Below, piece by piece: positions 31,176-42,882 of a stretch of DNA of 64,000 bases. The notes beneath the pieces are model-generated. The model was given only the letters and a program-made list of their open reading frames with translations, had not been told where the DNA came from and ran no database searches. A program made the position numbers and the translations under genes. The DNA is from Lineus longissimus (taxonomy: Eukaryota > Nemertea > Pilidiophora > Heteronemertea > Lineidae): positions 4,960,001 through 5,024,000 of the forward strand of contig NC_088308.1 of the NCBI RefSeq assembly GCF_910592395.1, read 5' to 3'. The number at the start of each line of letters is the position of its first letter. Positions within the stretch are counted from its first letter, which is position 1.

Positions 31176-31749
31176 CATATATAGAAGTGATTTTTTGTTT
31201 CTTTATAATTGACCCCATCATCCGGTTGAATCTCAATTTATCTTTCCTTTTATTAGTGTACCTTCTCAATGTTACTTGTGGTATATGTTTTCAATTTACC
31301 AACGGGTATGAAATAACTCTGTCTGTCTCTGTTAAGAATGGTGCTTCGATGCAGTTACAGTTGCCTCATTTGAGTTAATTTGGACCAGCGTAGTGCAAGA
31401 CAACCCGTTGAGATGGACCGCCACCTGAATACGCCACAGTCTGTCACAATCTGTTTTGAAGTGGATGAGAATCTACCGTATTTAGAAAAGAGGTACAATC
31501 AAACTCCCGACACTGAAAGACAATGTCACAACCAGTGTTGAAGATGGCTGAATAGTTTACCCCCTCTGTCCAGTCACACTCTGTCTTTATGATTATGAGG
31601 ACAGACACAATCAAAACGGACAGGAGAATGATGAATAATATTTGAATCAGGATAGCGCCTATCCATCCCAGCCTCGGAAAAGGCCTGTCTTAGATCTATT
31701 GGAGGGGACAAAGTGGGCTTCCGAGACCTCCAGACTAGCATTTGATTCA

Positions 31750-32075
31750 CATGATCAAGAGGTGATAGCTCCTGGGTGAGTTTACAGTAGGGACCTACAC
31801 GTAGGATGGTAGCCGACTGATAGGTCCCACTGGTGCTGCCATATTTAAGGTTAAGACAGCTCCTGGGCGAGTTCATTGTGTGTGTGTGTGGGGGGGGGGG
31901 GGGGGGGGGGAGGAGGCTGTCCTGTATTGATATATCCAGCATGTGCTGCCATTTGAAGCCCAGACAGCTCCTGGCCGGTGAGTTTACAGCAGGGAACTAT
32001 GAATATGACAGATCCAGCGGGTGCTGCCATTTGACGGTCGGACAGCTCCTGAGTGAGTTTACAGTAAGGGCCTGT
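31750..32075 (+). repeat. imperfect tandem repeat with poly-G run
   Basis: Four degenerate units share TAGCTCCTGG/CAGCTCCTGG at about 31766, 31857, 31968 and 32042, usually preceded by GTGCTGCCAT. A G run at about 31889-31909 makes a meaningless glycine-rich open frame. Confidence 0.6.
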
Positions 32076-32153
32076 AATTCATTTTACCATAACAAAACAT
32101 AAATAACTTCAAAGAAGTACTTTCTTATTATATTATACATTTTTACTTCATTA

Positions 32154-32331
32154 CAGTAGAACCTCTCTATTAAGGACACCCTTGGGACTGACAAGTGCTG
32201 TCCTTTATAGAAAGGTGTCCTGATTAGAGAGGTCAAATTGAATGTAAATAACCAATTTGGGATCAAACGTAGTGTCCTCAATAGAGAGGTTGTCCTTAAT
32301 AGAGAGGTGTCCACTAAGGGAGGTTCCACTG
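32154..32331. mobile_element. TA-flanked MITE, copy 1 (178 bp)
   Basis: Starts CAGTAGAACCTC and ends GGAGGTTCCACTG, so the termini are inverted, with TA on each side (32152-32153 and 32332-32333). Internal words such as GGACACC and AGAGAGGT recur in both orientations. Related copies are at 42088-42227 and 48433-48591. The TA target and CAGTAGAACCTC-type end resemble pogo-like elements; that assignment is inference. Confidence 0.8.
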
Positions 32332-32674
32332 TATTTACATCATACATTTTACATTTTATAAACAATATTTGATTGTGAAAAAATGGGTGAGAAGAAGCAA
32401 TTGCCTTTGCAAAGCCTAACCCAGAATCTCATCCTTTTTATCACAGGTCAATGTTTTAAACCTTTCAAGCCATGTGCCCAATTCGAGCTATTAAAACGCG
32501 CAACATGCTCACTGGCATGTCACGTCATGAGCACATTGAACTGCTTGTGAGCCATGCTGAATGAGTACCGGTTACCGCTCTCTCCATCATCACCGACAAT
32601 ATGTGCCGGTGCCGGTCGTTTCAATGAAAAAGACGCACGCCACTGCCGTACCGGTACCTGAGAAAACTTGCCGT

Positions 32675-33444
32675 TTAGGCCCCATAAAAAAAATGTCAGT
32701 TTATCATCCCCGCCCGCATCACTTTTTTGACCCGCATCAAAAAAAATTTTTTTTTTAAATTTTCAATTTCAATCACTAAATTAGGCTTTCAGCAGGTAAG
32801 AATTGATTCACTATCTATTCAGTTGCATTTCTGATGAAATTCTCTTTCCAATGATACCAGACATGTCTACTTTGGTTCATTTTAATCAACTGTTATTCAC
32901 TTTTATATGAGGAAACTCGCCCCAGCGTAGATGACGGCCGGCGGCATGCCGAACGGACGACGATTGATTTGGCGCGAAAAACGCTTCACTCATCAAATAT
33001 GCCAAACACCATTGACACATCAGAGTTTTCAGCGTAACAAACAATATCACAGTGATTTTAGATAGTCAATGCTGTTTTACAATACTTTTCAAGGAGGTTC
33101 AGAGGAATTTGTTGAAAGATTTTGTCTTCAATTGCCAAATTCGCGCCTTTTTCAGAACACGTGCTCTCCCGGCGCTAAATGTATAGCGCGCCTCTCATGG
33201 CGCCTCGTTGAACTAAATCTTCCACTTTTTGATACTAGCTGCCAGAATGCCGTTTGTCGTGTTACAGATTGTGCATAAAGCACGTATTTTGAAGGCGTTT
33301 CATGTTCAATTGTTCATGTTGCTTTCATTTAAATACCCGTTTCTGTTCTGAAAAAATAAAAAATAAAAAATAAAAACCGCCCTCCCTCATCACTTTCTTC
33401 AGAAAAAAGGATGATAAACTGACATTTTTTTTTATGGGGCCTAA
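32675..33444. mobile_element. 770-bp non-autonomous TIR element
   Basis: The left end begins TTAGGCCCCATAAAAAAAAT and continues GTCAGTTTATCATCC. The right end is the inverse, finishing TTTATGGGGCCTAA, giving terminal inverted repeats of about 35-40 bp. The core has no long open frame. I could not define a convincing target-site duplication. Confidence 0.8.
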
Positions 33445-34973
33445 CAAGCTTCATCTCTTTGAAAACAAACAAATAAAACCAAACCCATCATTTGTCCTAC
33501 TACAAGGTGTTAAATAGCAGCGTTGCTAGTTTTCAAGTTCAAAAAATATTTCATGACTGAACTTGTTTTGAAAAGGAGTTTGGCAATGAAACAAGAAGGG
33601 ACAGAGGATAGATCATAAATGTCATTATTCCAGCTCTTTTCAGTTTGTTATTTGGCTTCTGTCTGAACATTTGTCATCACCACATTGGAGGTGCTTGTCA
33701 AATATGAACATGTCTTTTTCATAAAAAAATACTAAACTTTAAAACTTGCAACATTATTGACTAACACCCTATACAATTGTTAACAGCAAATAACACCCAA
33801 TCTGCATAATCAAATAAAAAGGTTACTTATTCATTGGCCAATAACATTACCAACTTGGCTTGGCTTGTGATCTGACACCATTGTTTGGGGAACCGTAACC
33901 ATGACAACCTTGAAAGAACCTTTGGGTGTTTAGGGGTGTGTGACATAATAACCACTACCTGTCACATTTTACACCTCCCATGGCTTTGTATACAGTGCAG
34001 GCTGAACATTCATTCCAGCAAGGTGCACATGGTCCTTCAAGAAAGGGCTGGCTCAAATTTTGACATTTTCAACATTCTGAAATAGCAAAATTACTTGTGT
34101 TTTGCATCAATCTATTACAAGGTGGGTATCATCAAACTGAGTCTTGACGTTATTCATATCCAGAAGGGATTTTGGAAGAGACCAACTTGGTTTGCCTTTC
34201 TCTTTTTTTGGCGGGAAAAATGAATTGCCTTGAACTCTTGTCTCATGACCCAATATGCAGATTTCAATTTTGAGAGTCCTCAGAATTTGAGGTAGATCAA
34301 TGCAGTCAGATCAATTGCTCTTAGGTAGTCATGACCAAGAAATGAGACATTCATTTTAAGCAGAATTTCTACGGAATTCATTTGATGTCTAGTTTCAATA
34401 GTTTGGTTACACGTGACGTGGAGGGAAAGACAAAAGAAAGCAAGCTCAAACACCATGAAAAGTCAGGCATGGCAAATCACTGTTCTGCCCTCCAACATGG
34501 CTGGCTGTGAAAACACCCTTTTCAGTTAACAATTTCTCATTTGGCTGAAAGTCCCTCTCCTCCCCTCTCCCTTCAGCATTGATTAAAGTGAAACTATGAT
34601 GTGATTTACAACTTTGTGGAAATACGTCTGTTTTTAATTGTTGACCACAAATGTAAAGCTCAAATTTTCCATTTTGATTAGATTTATTATAAAATCGCTG
34701 AATGTAAACCACAGCGACCGCGAAAATGTTCATGTTGTGACGTCATCAACGAAAACATCGTCGCCGTAGCGCAATTTCAACGGCATCGAAGTGAGCCGTC
34801 CAGGTGGGATTAAACCAGCGATTTCTAGAAAATGTGCATTTTGATTCGAAAACCTTACCGATTTATGAGAAAGTGACGTTGTCATTTGTCAAAAACAGCT
34901 AAAACATTATATGGTGAAATTTGACAGGAGTTACCCTTTAAGACTTTTAACAGAATTGCTCTAATCATGTATT

Positions 34974-35440
34974 TGTGCCCATTTATCATTACAGATGCCA
35001 CAAACTTCATATGCAATTGCCACCGAAGATTCCTGTATCATGGCTTGCTTGACGATGGGTATGTACGATGTGAGGTTGGTCATTCACACGATTTGTCAAT
35101 AGAGGCCATATTGGAAGGTGTGATGCAAACTGATTGACTCCTCATGTCTTTGATCATGATCAGCTCGGAAAGACAAAACTAAGGAATGGGGTCTACCTAT
35201 GCCGAAAGAAAAATAAAAAACTCCTGAAAATGAGAAATTCATTTCGTCCATCATTTTCAGGCATCAATTTCATGAGTAATAGTACATGTAGATTTGCTGT
35301 AATTGTGGATTTTTTGCCAATTTATCATTACAGATCCCACAAACCTTGTCAGCAACCTTGTTGGCAATTGCAACCGAAGACTTTCATAATGATCTACAAG
35401 ATGAAGGGTAGGTAGAGGATCAGGTTACAACTTGCCGGAT
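34974..35440 (+). repeat. duplicated exon-like module
   Basis: Two similar segments about 340 bp apart each run from TTTATCATTACAG through CCACAAAC and AATTGC..ACCGAAGA to GATGG|GTATG or GAAGG|GTAGG, then a shared tail containing GATTTGTCA(A)TAGAGG. Each is bounded by acceptor- and donor-like signals, of about 64 and 74 bp. No conserved peptide was recognised in any frame. Confidence 0.45.
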
Positions 35441-35932
35441 TTGTCATAGAGGTGCGACTATCCAATTGTTGTTAAAGTCAATAAAATAAACTTGTAAAAT
35501 GACTCCAGCAGGAAGAGTGAAAATTATGACGAGCGACTGGACAAGTCAAACGCTTGAATGTAACAAGCCTTCATGGCGAGTTACATGAAAAAATATCGAA
35601 ATAAAAAAAAATGTTGAATCACAAAACACATCTAGACATCTTTTATCGCCATTGTAAGGACATCAATGATGTGTACTCATCTAAGAAGTCAAGGATCTCA
35701 AAACTTTTAACTTGTAATGTATATTTTGCATATCAAAATAAAACGTTCTTATCCAAAAAAAGTATGTTATATTATTCCAAAAAACATAGGACGGTGACGC
35801 CTCTATCGACAAATCCGGCAGATGGATGTTAAACGATGTTTTAACCATAGTTTGATGGTGTGAGAGTGTGCAAGTGTATGTGTGTCTGAAATGGGATAGG
35901 AAAAGGGTGTGGGTGGTGATGAGGGGGGGGGA

Positions 35933-36110
35933 GGGGAGACTCTGGCAGCTGTTATGAGTGTTGGAAGTGTGGTTGATGTTGTGTTAGTTTTGTAGCTATT
36001 GTTATTCTAGTTGTTAGAGTAGGGGAGACTCTGGCAGCTGTTATGAGTGTTGCAAGTGTGGTTGATGTTGTGTTAGTTTTGTAGCTATTGTTATTCTAGT
36101 TGTTAGAGTA
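35933..36110 (+). repeat. 89-bp tandem duplication
   Basis: Two near-identical copies of an 89-bp unit, each starting GGGGAGACTCTGGCAGCTGT at about 35933 and 36022, differing at very few positions. Confidence 0.9.
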
Positions 36111-36746
36111 GTTATCGTAGTTGTTATCTATTGTAGTCATTCTTTGTTTTGGTGCTTCCTATTTTTCATCTATTTTAACCTATTCAGCTTTCAGTTGTCC
36201 AGGCCAGGCCAGGTGACCGATGACAATGATAGATCGGGTTCGATTCAAGCTGTACGCTTGGTGTATTTGGTTATCGTGACTGGCGACTTGAGTCTATCTC
36301 ATCTCATTTCCAAAGCGCGGTGGCTGGGTCCCAGGCATGCTTGCCACTTTGTTCCACGGTCCTCATCTAAGTTTCGACGGTGATGACATGGACTTAGGTT
36401 CAAGGTACGTGTTCCCCTTGAGTCATCGTGGTTGATTGATGGGGGCAATAAGAGTTGCGTGTCGCTAGTCATTCAATTGGTCCCCTTGTTTTAGAGTGTT
36501 GGCGGGATAAGTCTTACGACTGTTAACAATAGTAAGCAATAGCTGGCCAGCGATCCCCTACCTGATCTCGAGGGGGATGGAATGACTGGGGTTTAAGTCC
36601 TGTTGTTAACCTGCGGAATTTCGTCGGACGAAATGTCAGGCGTGTCCGTGTGGGACTTGTGCTAAACCAGTTTAGTACATATGACGAAGACATTGGGCTC
36701 TTTGGATAACAACAGTGTACTTGACCTCCTTGTGCTTCACAAAACT

Positions 36747-36754
36747 TATAAATA
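36747..36754 (+). promoter_or_regulatory. TATA box of candidate small-protein gene
   Basis: TATAAATA, followed about 120 bp later by a strong splice donor (CCAG|GTAAGC at 36869/36870). A start near 36777 would give a first exon of about 93 nt with no ATG. Confidence 0.4.
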
Positions 36755-36930
36755 TGCCCGCTGAAATTGACACGACGGAGTAGAAGAAGGAGAGCCGGCC
36801 TCAGCTTGTCAGCCGAGAAGAGCAGAGAAGACACTGGACCCCAAGAATACAGTGTTGCAGCCAAACCAGGTAAGCATCACTTAGTTCTTGCAGCATGAAC
36901 TCACTGAATTCACTGCTGGTTCTGGCTTGA

Positions 36931-37162
36931 TTAAAAGATACATCTTATCGGCGGACTATAGGCAAGAGCAGAGGGGTTAATTTGGCCATCTCCAGGTGAC
37001 CAGAGTAAGGGCCCTTCAGGGTCATGTCAGATTCAGTACTGAATATATTCCTCATAAAAGCGTGAATCATTTCGACGGACTGTGAGATGTGAGAGACCCA
37101 TATTGGCGACTTTGTGTAACTTTATCTTGCCTGCCTAGCTGCTGCCTATATTGTCCCTTTAA
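36931..37162 (+). mobile_element. TTAA-ended MITE, copy 1 (~232 bp)
   Basis: Shares about 230 bp with 38870-39091, including GTGAGATGTGAGAG, TTGGCGACTTTGTGTAAC and the right end TGCCTATATTGTCCCTTTAA. The left end is degraded. Confidence 0.75.
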
Positions 37163-37275
37163 AGACGCTGAATCAACTAGGCCATCAATCTTATGTTCAT
37201 TCTCTCCTGTTTTAATATGGAAGTAAGACATACTGAATGATTACAACTTGTACATATTTCAGAAGAACCAGCCAG

Positions 37276-38685
37276 ATGGAAGGGACAAAGGATACAAGGG
37301 ACACAGGATACAACGGACACAGGATACAAGGGATCCAAGGGACAAGGGATACAAATGACGACACTGCAACCCACAAGGTGAGCAGAGAGAGGTGGTAATG
37401 TAGTAGAAATGGATAGAATGAAGTGGCCAAGGGCCATTGTGCTCACCCGATCGAAATTGGCTTGAAAAATGTCCAAAAGTTTACATCAATCTGCCAATTA
37501 TAAAGGATAACCCCTGTGACCTTGGCAGATAAGTCAAATCGTTGACACAAACATCATGACTATCTGGCCAGTAATTGAGGAATGACAGCAGTTTTTATGT
37601 TTCCAGAATCGGCTCCTAGGTGGCCAAGTAATGAACTTTTATCCCGTGATCACCTGACTTGGAGCCCTCAGGTTATGGCCAACTTATGAACTCAATGACC
37701 TTGACAAATGCAAACTTGAGCCCCCCCCCCCCCCAAACACACACACTCAAAGTGTTGTCACAAGAGAACATTGTCAACTGAGGATGCCTCAATCCTTTTG
37801 ACAAATGCAGCAAATAGGAGACAAATCAAGAAGAATCCTGAACATCTTTTCAGCTCTGCCATTTTATAAAACAGTCGAGCACGAAACTTAACATTGAAAG
37901 TGACAACCACCTCTGCCAAATGAAAAAAAAAGATCTTTTGGTTTCAATCTATTTAGTTTGAGATTGCTCGTAAATGTTCATTTCCTGTTTCCAGCCTTAT
38001 GCAGATGACGGCTGTCAGGTAGACCCAACCACTCGACCACACCATAGCAAGCTCAACTCTCGAAGATCCAGAAATCCACTGAGTGACAAACCACAGGGTG
38101 ACTGAGTGATGTCGCAGAGAAGCCAACCACTCTCTGATGGAGGTGTAAAGGATAGAGGTTGCAAGCATTGGTAACTGATGTATATTTAATCCAAATCCTC
38201 ACTGCTTGTCATGACAGTGTGGTCATACTAAGAACCGAAAATGTTTGAAACCGCTTGAGACAGACAAGTAGTCCGACACGACGAGATAAGGGGCTGAACT
38301 GGGGATGAAGGATTATGATTCTTTCTAAAACTACCTGGGCGAATTTCAAGAAACTCAATGAAAGGCTCCATGGCTCAAGTCTTTGATTATGGTAAAACAT
38401 AGAGTAACCTTGATATTTTTCTTCCAGTCCTGCATGGATGAGGGCAGTGGATTGAGAGTCGAGTGGATTCAGTGGATCGAGAGTCCAGTGGATTCAGTGG
38501 ATCGAGAGTCCAGTGGATTCAGTGGATCGAATGGTGGCACTGAGGGATATCGAAGGGGCAGGAGTGACAAACCACAGTCTTTACCGACCGATTCATGCAG
38601 AACTTTTGCTAAGATCGGGAACATTTGTGCTGTGTGTATGGAGAGGACAATTGAAACACTGTCCGAAACTCTAATAGACTATTGA
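37276..38685 (+). CDS. candidate spliced small protein, ~127 aa, unknown family
   Basis: I recognise no homologue. A model with a non-coding first exon (about 36777-36869) followed by exons 37263-37377, 37995-38018 and 38428-38820 has GT-AG borders. From the ATG at 37276 it stays open through both coding junctions, each in phase 0, to TGA at 38683-38685: 34 + 8 + 85 codons. The product would be hydrophilic. The first part translates an imperfect GGATACAAGGGACA-type repeat, and the third exon a 25-bp tandem repeat read in all three frames (38463-38536). A further donor (GTAATA at 38821) and acceptor (40132) suggest splicing in the 3' UTR. The repeats and a 24-nt exon are reasons for caution; a non-coding RNA is equally possible. 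Confidence 0.28.
37415..37730 (+). repeat. diverged relative of the HGS-intron satellite element
   Basis: Begins GGCCATTGTGCTCACC, as at 21044, and later has CTGTGACCTTG and CCTAGGTGGCCAAGTAA, words of the 302-bp unit. It ends near a poly-C run (about 37719-37733). There is only one unit and no GAC tail. Confidence 0.55.
38463..38536 (+). repeat. 25-bp tandem repeat, three copies
   Basis: GTGGATTCAGTGGATCGA begins at 38463, 38488 and 38513, a 25-bp period. The unit is not a multiple of three, so the copies are translated in different frames. Confidence 0.9.
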
Positions 38686-38869
38686 CAATATCACTCGAAA
38701 GGGACTCGATCCGAACTTTCGAAAGATACGGATAGAGCCCAGCTCAATACGCAATATGACACGATATCCAGGAGCTACCGTGAAGACAGCCTCATAACTA
38801 TGGAAGGATGCCACCCAAAGGTAATACAATCAAATCAATTGTCCTTGCTTGGTGTAGGCATTAGCCTGA

Positions 38870-39091
38870 TTAAAGGGGGACTATAGGCAGGAGCAGAGGG
38901 GCTAATTGGGCCATCTTCAAGTGACTATAGTACACAGTAAGGGCCCTTGGTCATGTCAGACTCAGCACTAAATATATTCCACGTACAAGTGTGAATCATT
39001 TCTACGTACTGTGAGATGTGAGAGTCCCCTATTGGCGACTTTGTGTAACTTTATCTTGCCTGCCTAGCTGCTGCCTATATTGTCCCTTTAA
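38870..39091 (+). mobile_element. TTAA-ended MITE, copy 2 (~222 bp)
   Basis: The left end TTAAAGGGGGACTATAGGCA and right end GCTGCCTATATTGTCCCTTT-AA are imperfect inverted repeats, both finishing in TTAA. It has the same orientation as copy 1 at 36931-37162. No coding capacity. Confidence 0.8.
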
Positions 39092-42087
39092 GAGATCATG
39101 AACAGTTAAGAAACGATGTAGAAGGGTCTGTTCTGTTAAGGAAAATGCTTTCGTCATACAGAAACAGTAGTGACACGTAATGGTCAAATACTACACGCAG
39201 TCATGATCACCAATGGGATCTCTGAAATCAAGAGATGAAGACGAGTCGCAGTGGTATATCCATGGAACAAACATCTGAGTCAGGAAGACGTCAGAGAATA
39301 CCACTTTATCACCTACAGATCTCACAAAGTTATACTATGTAGCACTTGCTCGTGTTAGTTGCATGATTGTCACAAGCATACATGTCAGGCCTTGCCTAAC
39401 CCTTTCATTGCTGGAGAATTTTTGAAAATGGCCTTTCTTTTGCCAGGTTTGGGGATGGGCGTGGTCGAATATCATTTTCGCTTTGACGCTGCGAGTTTGG
39501 GGCATGTCATATGGACTGCTCTTGGGGAGGACAGACCAGCCTCCTTTAGCTAGCTGTCACTTTCCACCGACTGTTGGGTTCATGCTCAGGCGAATTTCAA
39601 ACGCGCAAATTTGAACACGTCGAGGGTATTTTTAAGGGGTGTGTGTAGAAAATGGGACCTGTGGTGATTTCCAGAGTTGCCCCAGGCGTACTCCAGGTGT
39701 CGGAATAGATGATGCTCTGAAGGACCTTTCTTCTGATACCTGTTTGTGTCAAATAATAGTCGATTGATGGGCAACTGAATTAAAAAGTTGAAAGAGTCGT
39801 GGTTGAGACTGGAGGGGAGGGTGGCGTAGCAAAATTGAGCACCTAAAGATTTGAAATAATCCAGATTTGTTCTTAACGAATTCAAGTCAAGAGACCAGCA
39901 GACTGCAGTAAATAGCAAACAGTTCTTAACAGATGAGTCCTTATGAAAATTCTGGCTGCAGCAAGTATAAGTTGAAAATAATTTCGCTCTTAGATCTTAT
40001 CAATCCGATTGTTCTTTGAAAGGGCTAGAAAGTAAGAGCTTTCTAGAAGACAAGGCCGGACATGATGTATTTCATCAGCTGGAGCATGTGCACCAGTAGA
40101 ACCTTAATTTTATGTTGTCTGTTTCTTTTCAGCATGGTGAAGCATCCCACAGAGGAGAGAAGGATGTCGTCAACCAAGAACATCCCCTCCGGTTGTCATC
40201 AACTGACAGTTTGATGACGGTTTGTTTTTGTCATCGTAGGCCTCATCTTTAATTTGCGTTTTATTGAAATATCTGATTGAAAGGTGATTTAATGAAAATC
40301 CTAATATTTTCTGTTGGTGAGAAGGTAAATATTTACCTTCTTTTTGGCCATGACTTAGTGGCACAGCTGGTATAGAAGTTTCAGGTTGCAGGGGTGAGTG
40401 AGTACGGGTAAGTGGTCATGACTTACATTTTCCCATGAACACGGTTCAAGATCTTACACTCATTAGAAGAAGGAATCGAAAAAAGGGTGAATTAGGGGAA
40501 GGGGTTGTTTGTGGCTACCAGGGTAGCCAAAAGACCAGGGAACATCATGGCCCTTCTGCTTGAAATATTTTTCAAGCAAAACTTTTTCTGTTCTTCGGTT
40601 TTCTGCTTAAACATCACCAAAAAATCATCAGATATTTCATGTAATTATGTCCATCATTTTTGACATGGGGTTCATGTGTTGTTGTTTCTTCGACCCCAGG
40701 AAACAACAATAACACGTGTGTCTGATGGAATCGTAGGCCTTTTATGAATGTTGCTCAATCTCTTCAGTACCACAGAAACCGCTGACATTTAAACTCCCAA
40801 GGTCTAGGATCCGATGCCCCGGACCCATGATCAAACTTCCTGGCTCAGTTTCTCAGCACTTTCACCTTCGTGCTCGAGACAACTGACCGACAACAATAGT
40901 GAATTGTATTTCTTCGTTTATAATTCACAAATACCCGTTAAAACCCGGGTATCAAAAAGGTCATGAAAGACCAAAACATTTTTACAATTAATTGAAAACA
41001 GGAAAGAGTTTGATACTCTCTCGGTTTTATTGAAATTTACCAGAATATCAAAATTTGTTTGAGTTTGACAGACCAGACTGGTTCCTGATCCTACCCTAGT
41101 GGTCTCACAGGAACAAATATTTGTCTTTACTTCATTTTGATTCAAAAAGGCCTTTCACTGCAAGGACATTATCATGTTCTGCAGGTTCTAAGTTCTAAAA
41201 AACACTTTTTCGCCACGTAAAGAATGGACTTGGTACTTAAAGAATTTGAGCAAATTGTAACTTAAAAGCATCAACTTTTTGATGTTTTTAAAAGTTTTGT
41301 CCTGTATGCATGTAATTGTAAATTCTGGTATGTAAAATAAAAGTTTTGTGAAATGTCTAAATGAGATCTTGACTCTTACAAAAAATCTGGCAAACCACTT
41401 TTAGTCTTTGCCATGTTAATGCCACCTCTTTTATCATGCAAATACATGTCAGAACTGCTCCTTTTGTCATGCAAAGCAGCAGCCTCTGTCCAGCGGCCAT
41501 CAGAAATGTGGTCCTTTTGTTATTCAAATAGGGTCCTGAACCAATTGACTGCAGTGACCAAACCTATTGTGAGATTACACAGCCAAACTGAAGGCTTCAA
41601 CAATAGGATTTAATACAATAGATAATCCATGTCGAATGTACAGTACACAATACATCCTTTGTGGTATGGGTTGAGCAGTCCAGTCAAAAAATTTAAGATC
41701 TCTATTAAGCATTGTGTTTCATGAGACACAATCAGTGTTTCATTGTTACATCTTGTAAAGGAGTTGAACATGTTTTAAAGGGATAGTGCTTCTATCTCCT
41801 GGTTCTCCTCCTATATTGGGCTTTCGGAGTGGTACAGCTACATTGACTATGATCGATTTTAATGTACATGTATGAAGTCATTAGCTCAGCTGTCACCTGT
41901 GTGATGGACCGAGTTGGCGACTCCCTCCGATTGCGTAGGTTTTCTCCCGGTACGCAGGTTTCCTCCTACACGGTATTTCAAGTCTCCATGTGTTATCCTT
42001 GGAGTTCAGAACAATAAAGAATTTGAAAATGATACAGTTTTTTTCTGTTATTATGTCGCCTTGCCTCTTGGGACATAGACTGTTACT
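39092..42087. other. intergenic DNA without recognised genes
   Basis: No conserved exon, RNA gene or clear repeat was recognised over about 3 kb. A possible last exon of the candidate small transcript may start at 40133, after TTTTCAG. Confidence 0.5.
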
Positions 42088-42227
42088 CGGGACTGACTGT
42101 CCTGAATAGTGAGGTGTCCTGATTACAGAAGTCAAATTGAATGGAAACAACCCATTTGGGACCTAGTGTCCTTAAAAGAGAGGTTGTCCTTAATAGAGAG
42201 GTGTCCACTAGAAGGGAGGCTCCACTG
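42088..42227. mobile_element. TA-flanked MITE, copy 2 (left-truncated)
   Basis: Same orientation as copy 1: GGACTGAC, GTGTCCTGATTA, AAATTGAATG, then AGAGAGGTTGTCC and the right end GGCTCCACTG followed by TA at 42228-42229. The first 40 or so bases of copy 1 are missing. Confidence 0.7.
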
Positions 42228-42767
42228 TAGGCAGATTTGCGATTATTGAAACAATACATTTACCTCATAATTCTGGTATTCTCATATGACAAACCCAGTG
42301 GACACATGACCTGAACTAACATGAAGCGATCGGGAAAACTTATACACGTACCAATTGTATACAGATAGCGCTCGAGCGTTTGACTACTGACTATTGGAGT
42401 TAATTGGCGTTAGAAGAAGGAACTAGATATAATTGAACCAAACAGTAAATATACGTCAACGACCGGCGTACCCCTTTAATCATCTAGGCACCAGTGGTTT
42501 ACAATATCCTCCGCCTCTCGTTATGACGAATTAAGAAGCATAAAATGTCTGAAGCTCAGGATACCCTAATTCCAATGTATCCTCGAAAATACCAGCAGCC
42601 GATTCGATCCATCGTCGGTAGTACTCGAACGCCCGGAATCAGTATGTGCTACAGTTTGAAAAGTTTGGATGCGGGGTATGATAATGATACTAATGAAAAT
42701 TTTGACATCAGTACATGGTTGATGAGATAACAAGATAAGGAAGAAGAAAAAAAAGAGAAGTGCGGCA

Positions 42768-42845
42768 GATTCACCGGGAGTCGAACCCGTGACCAGCCGA
42801 TCCACAGTCAAACACTCTCAGCGCTGAACCGCCAAGGCTATCACG
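42768..42845 (-). repeat. tRNA-like sequence (SINE head or pseudo-tRNA)
   Basis: On the minus strand, TAGCCTTGGCGG resembles an A box and GGTTCGACTCC matches the B box consensus exactly. I could not pair convincing acceptor or anticodon stems, so a functional tRNA is unlikely. Confidence 0.45.
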
Positions 42846-42882
42846 CTGTATAGGCCATGGGACGAGTGTGAAAAATGTGAAG

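Larger units (their letters stand above)
31176..36740. other. repeat-rich intergenic DNA
   Basis: No conserved coding exon was recognised. Contents are listed separately: a degenerate repeat with a poly-G run (31750-32075), a TA-flanked MITE (32154-32331), a TIR element (32675-33444), a duplicated exon-like module (about 34980 and 35325) and an 89-bp tandem duplication (35933-36110). The interval 33445-34970 shows only AT-rich unique sequence. Confidence 0.5.

Noticed and set aside
31833-32102. 89-codon glycine-rich open frame
   Set aside because: Created by a poly-G run inside a degenerate repeat; no start context, splice partners or homology.
36523-36864. 113-codon minus-strand open frame
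   Set aside because: No recognisable domain, and it overlaps the TATA box and first exon of the plus-strand candidate; most likely chance.
42768-42845. Functional tRNA gene
   Set aside because: A and B boxes are present, but no acceptor or anticodon stem pairs properly; kept as a tRNA-like repeat.
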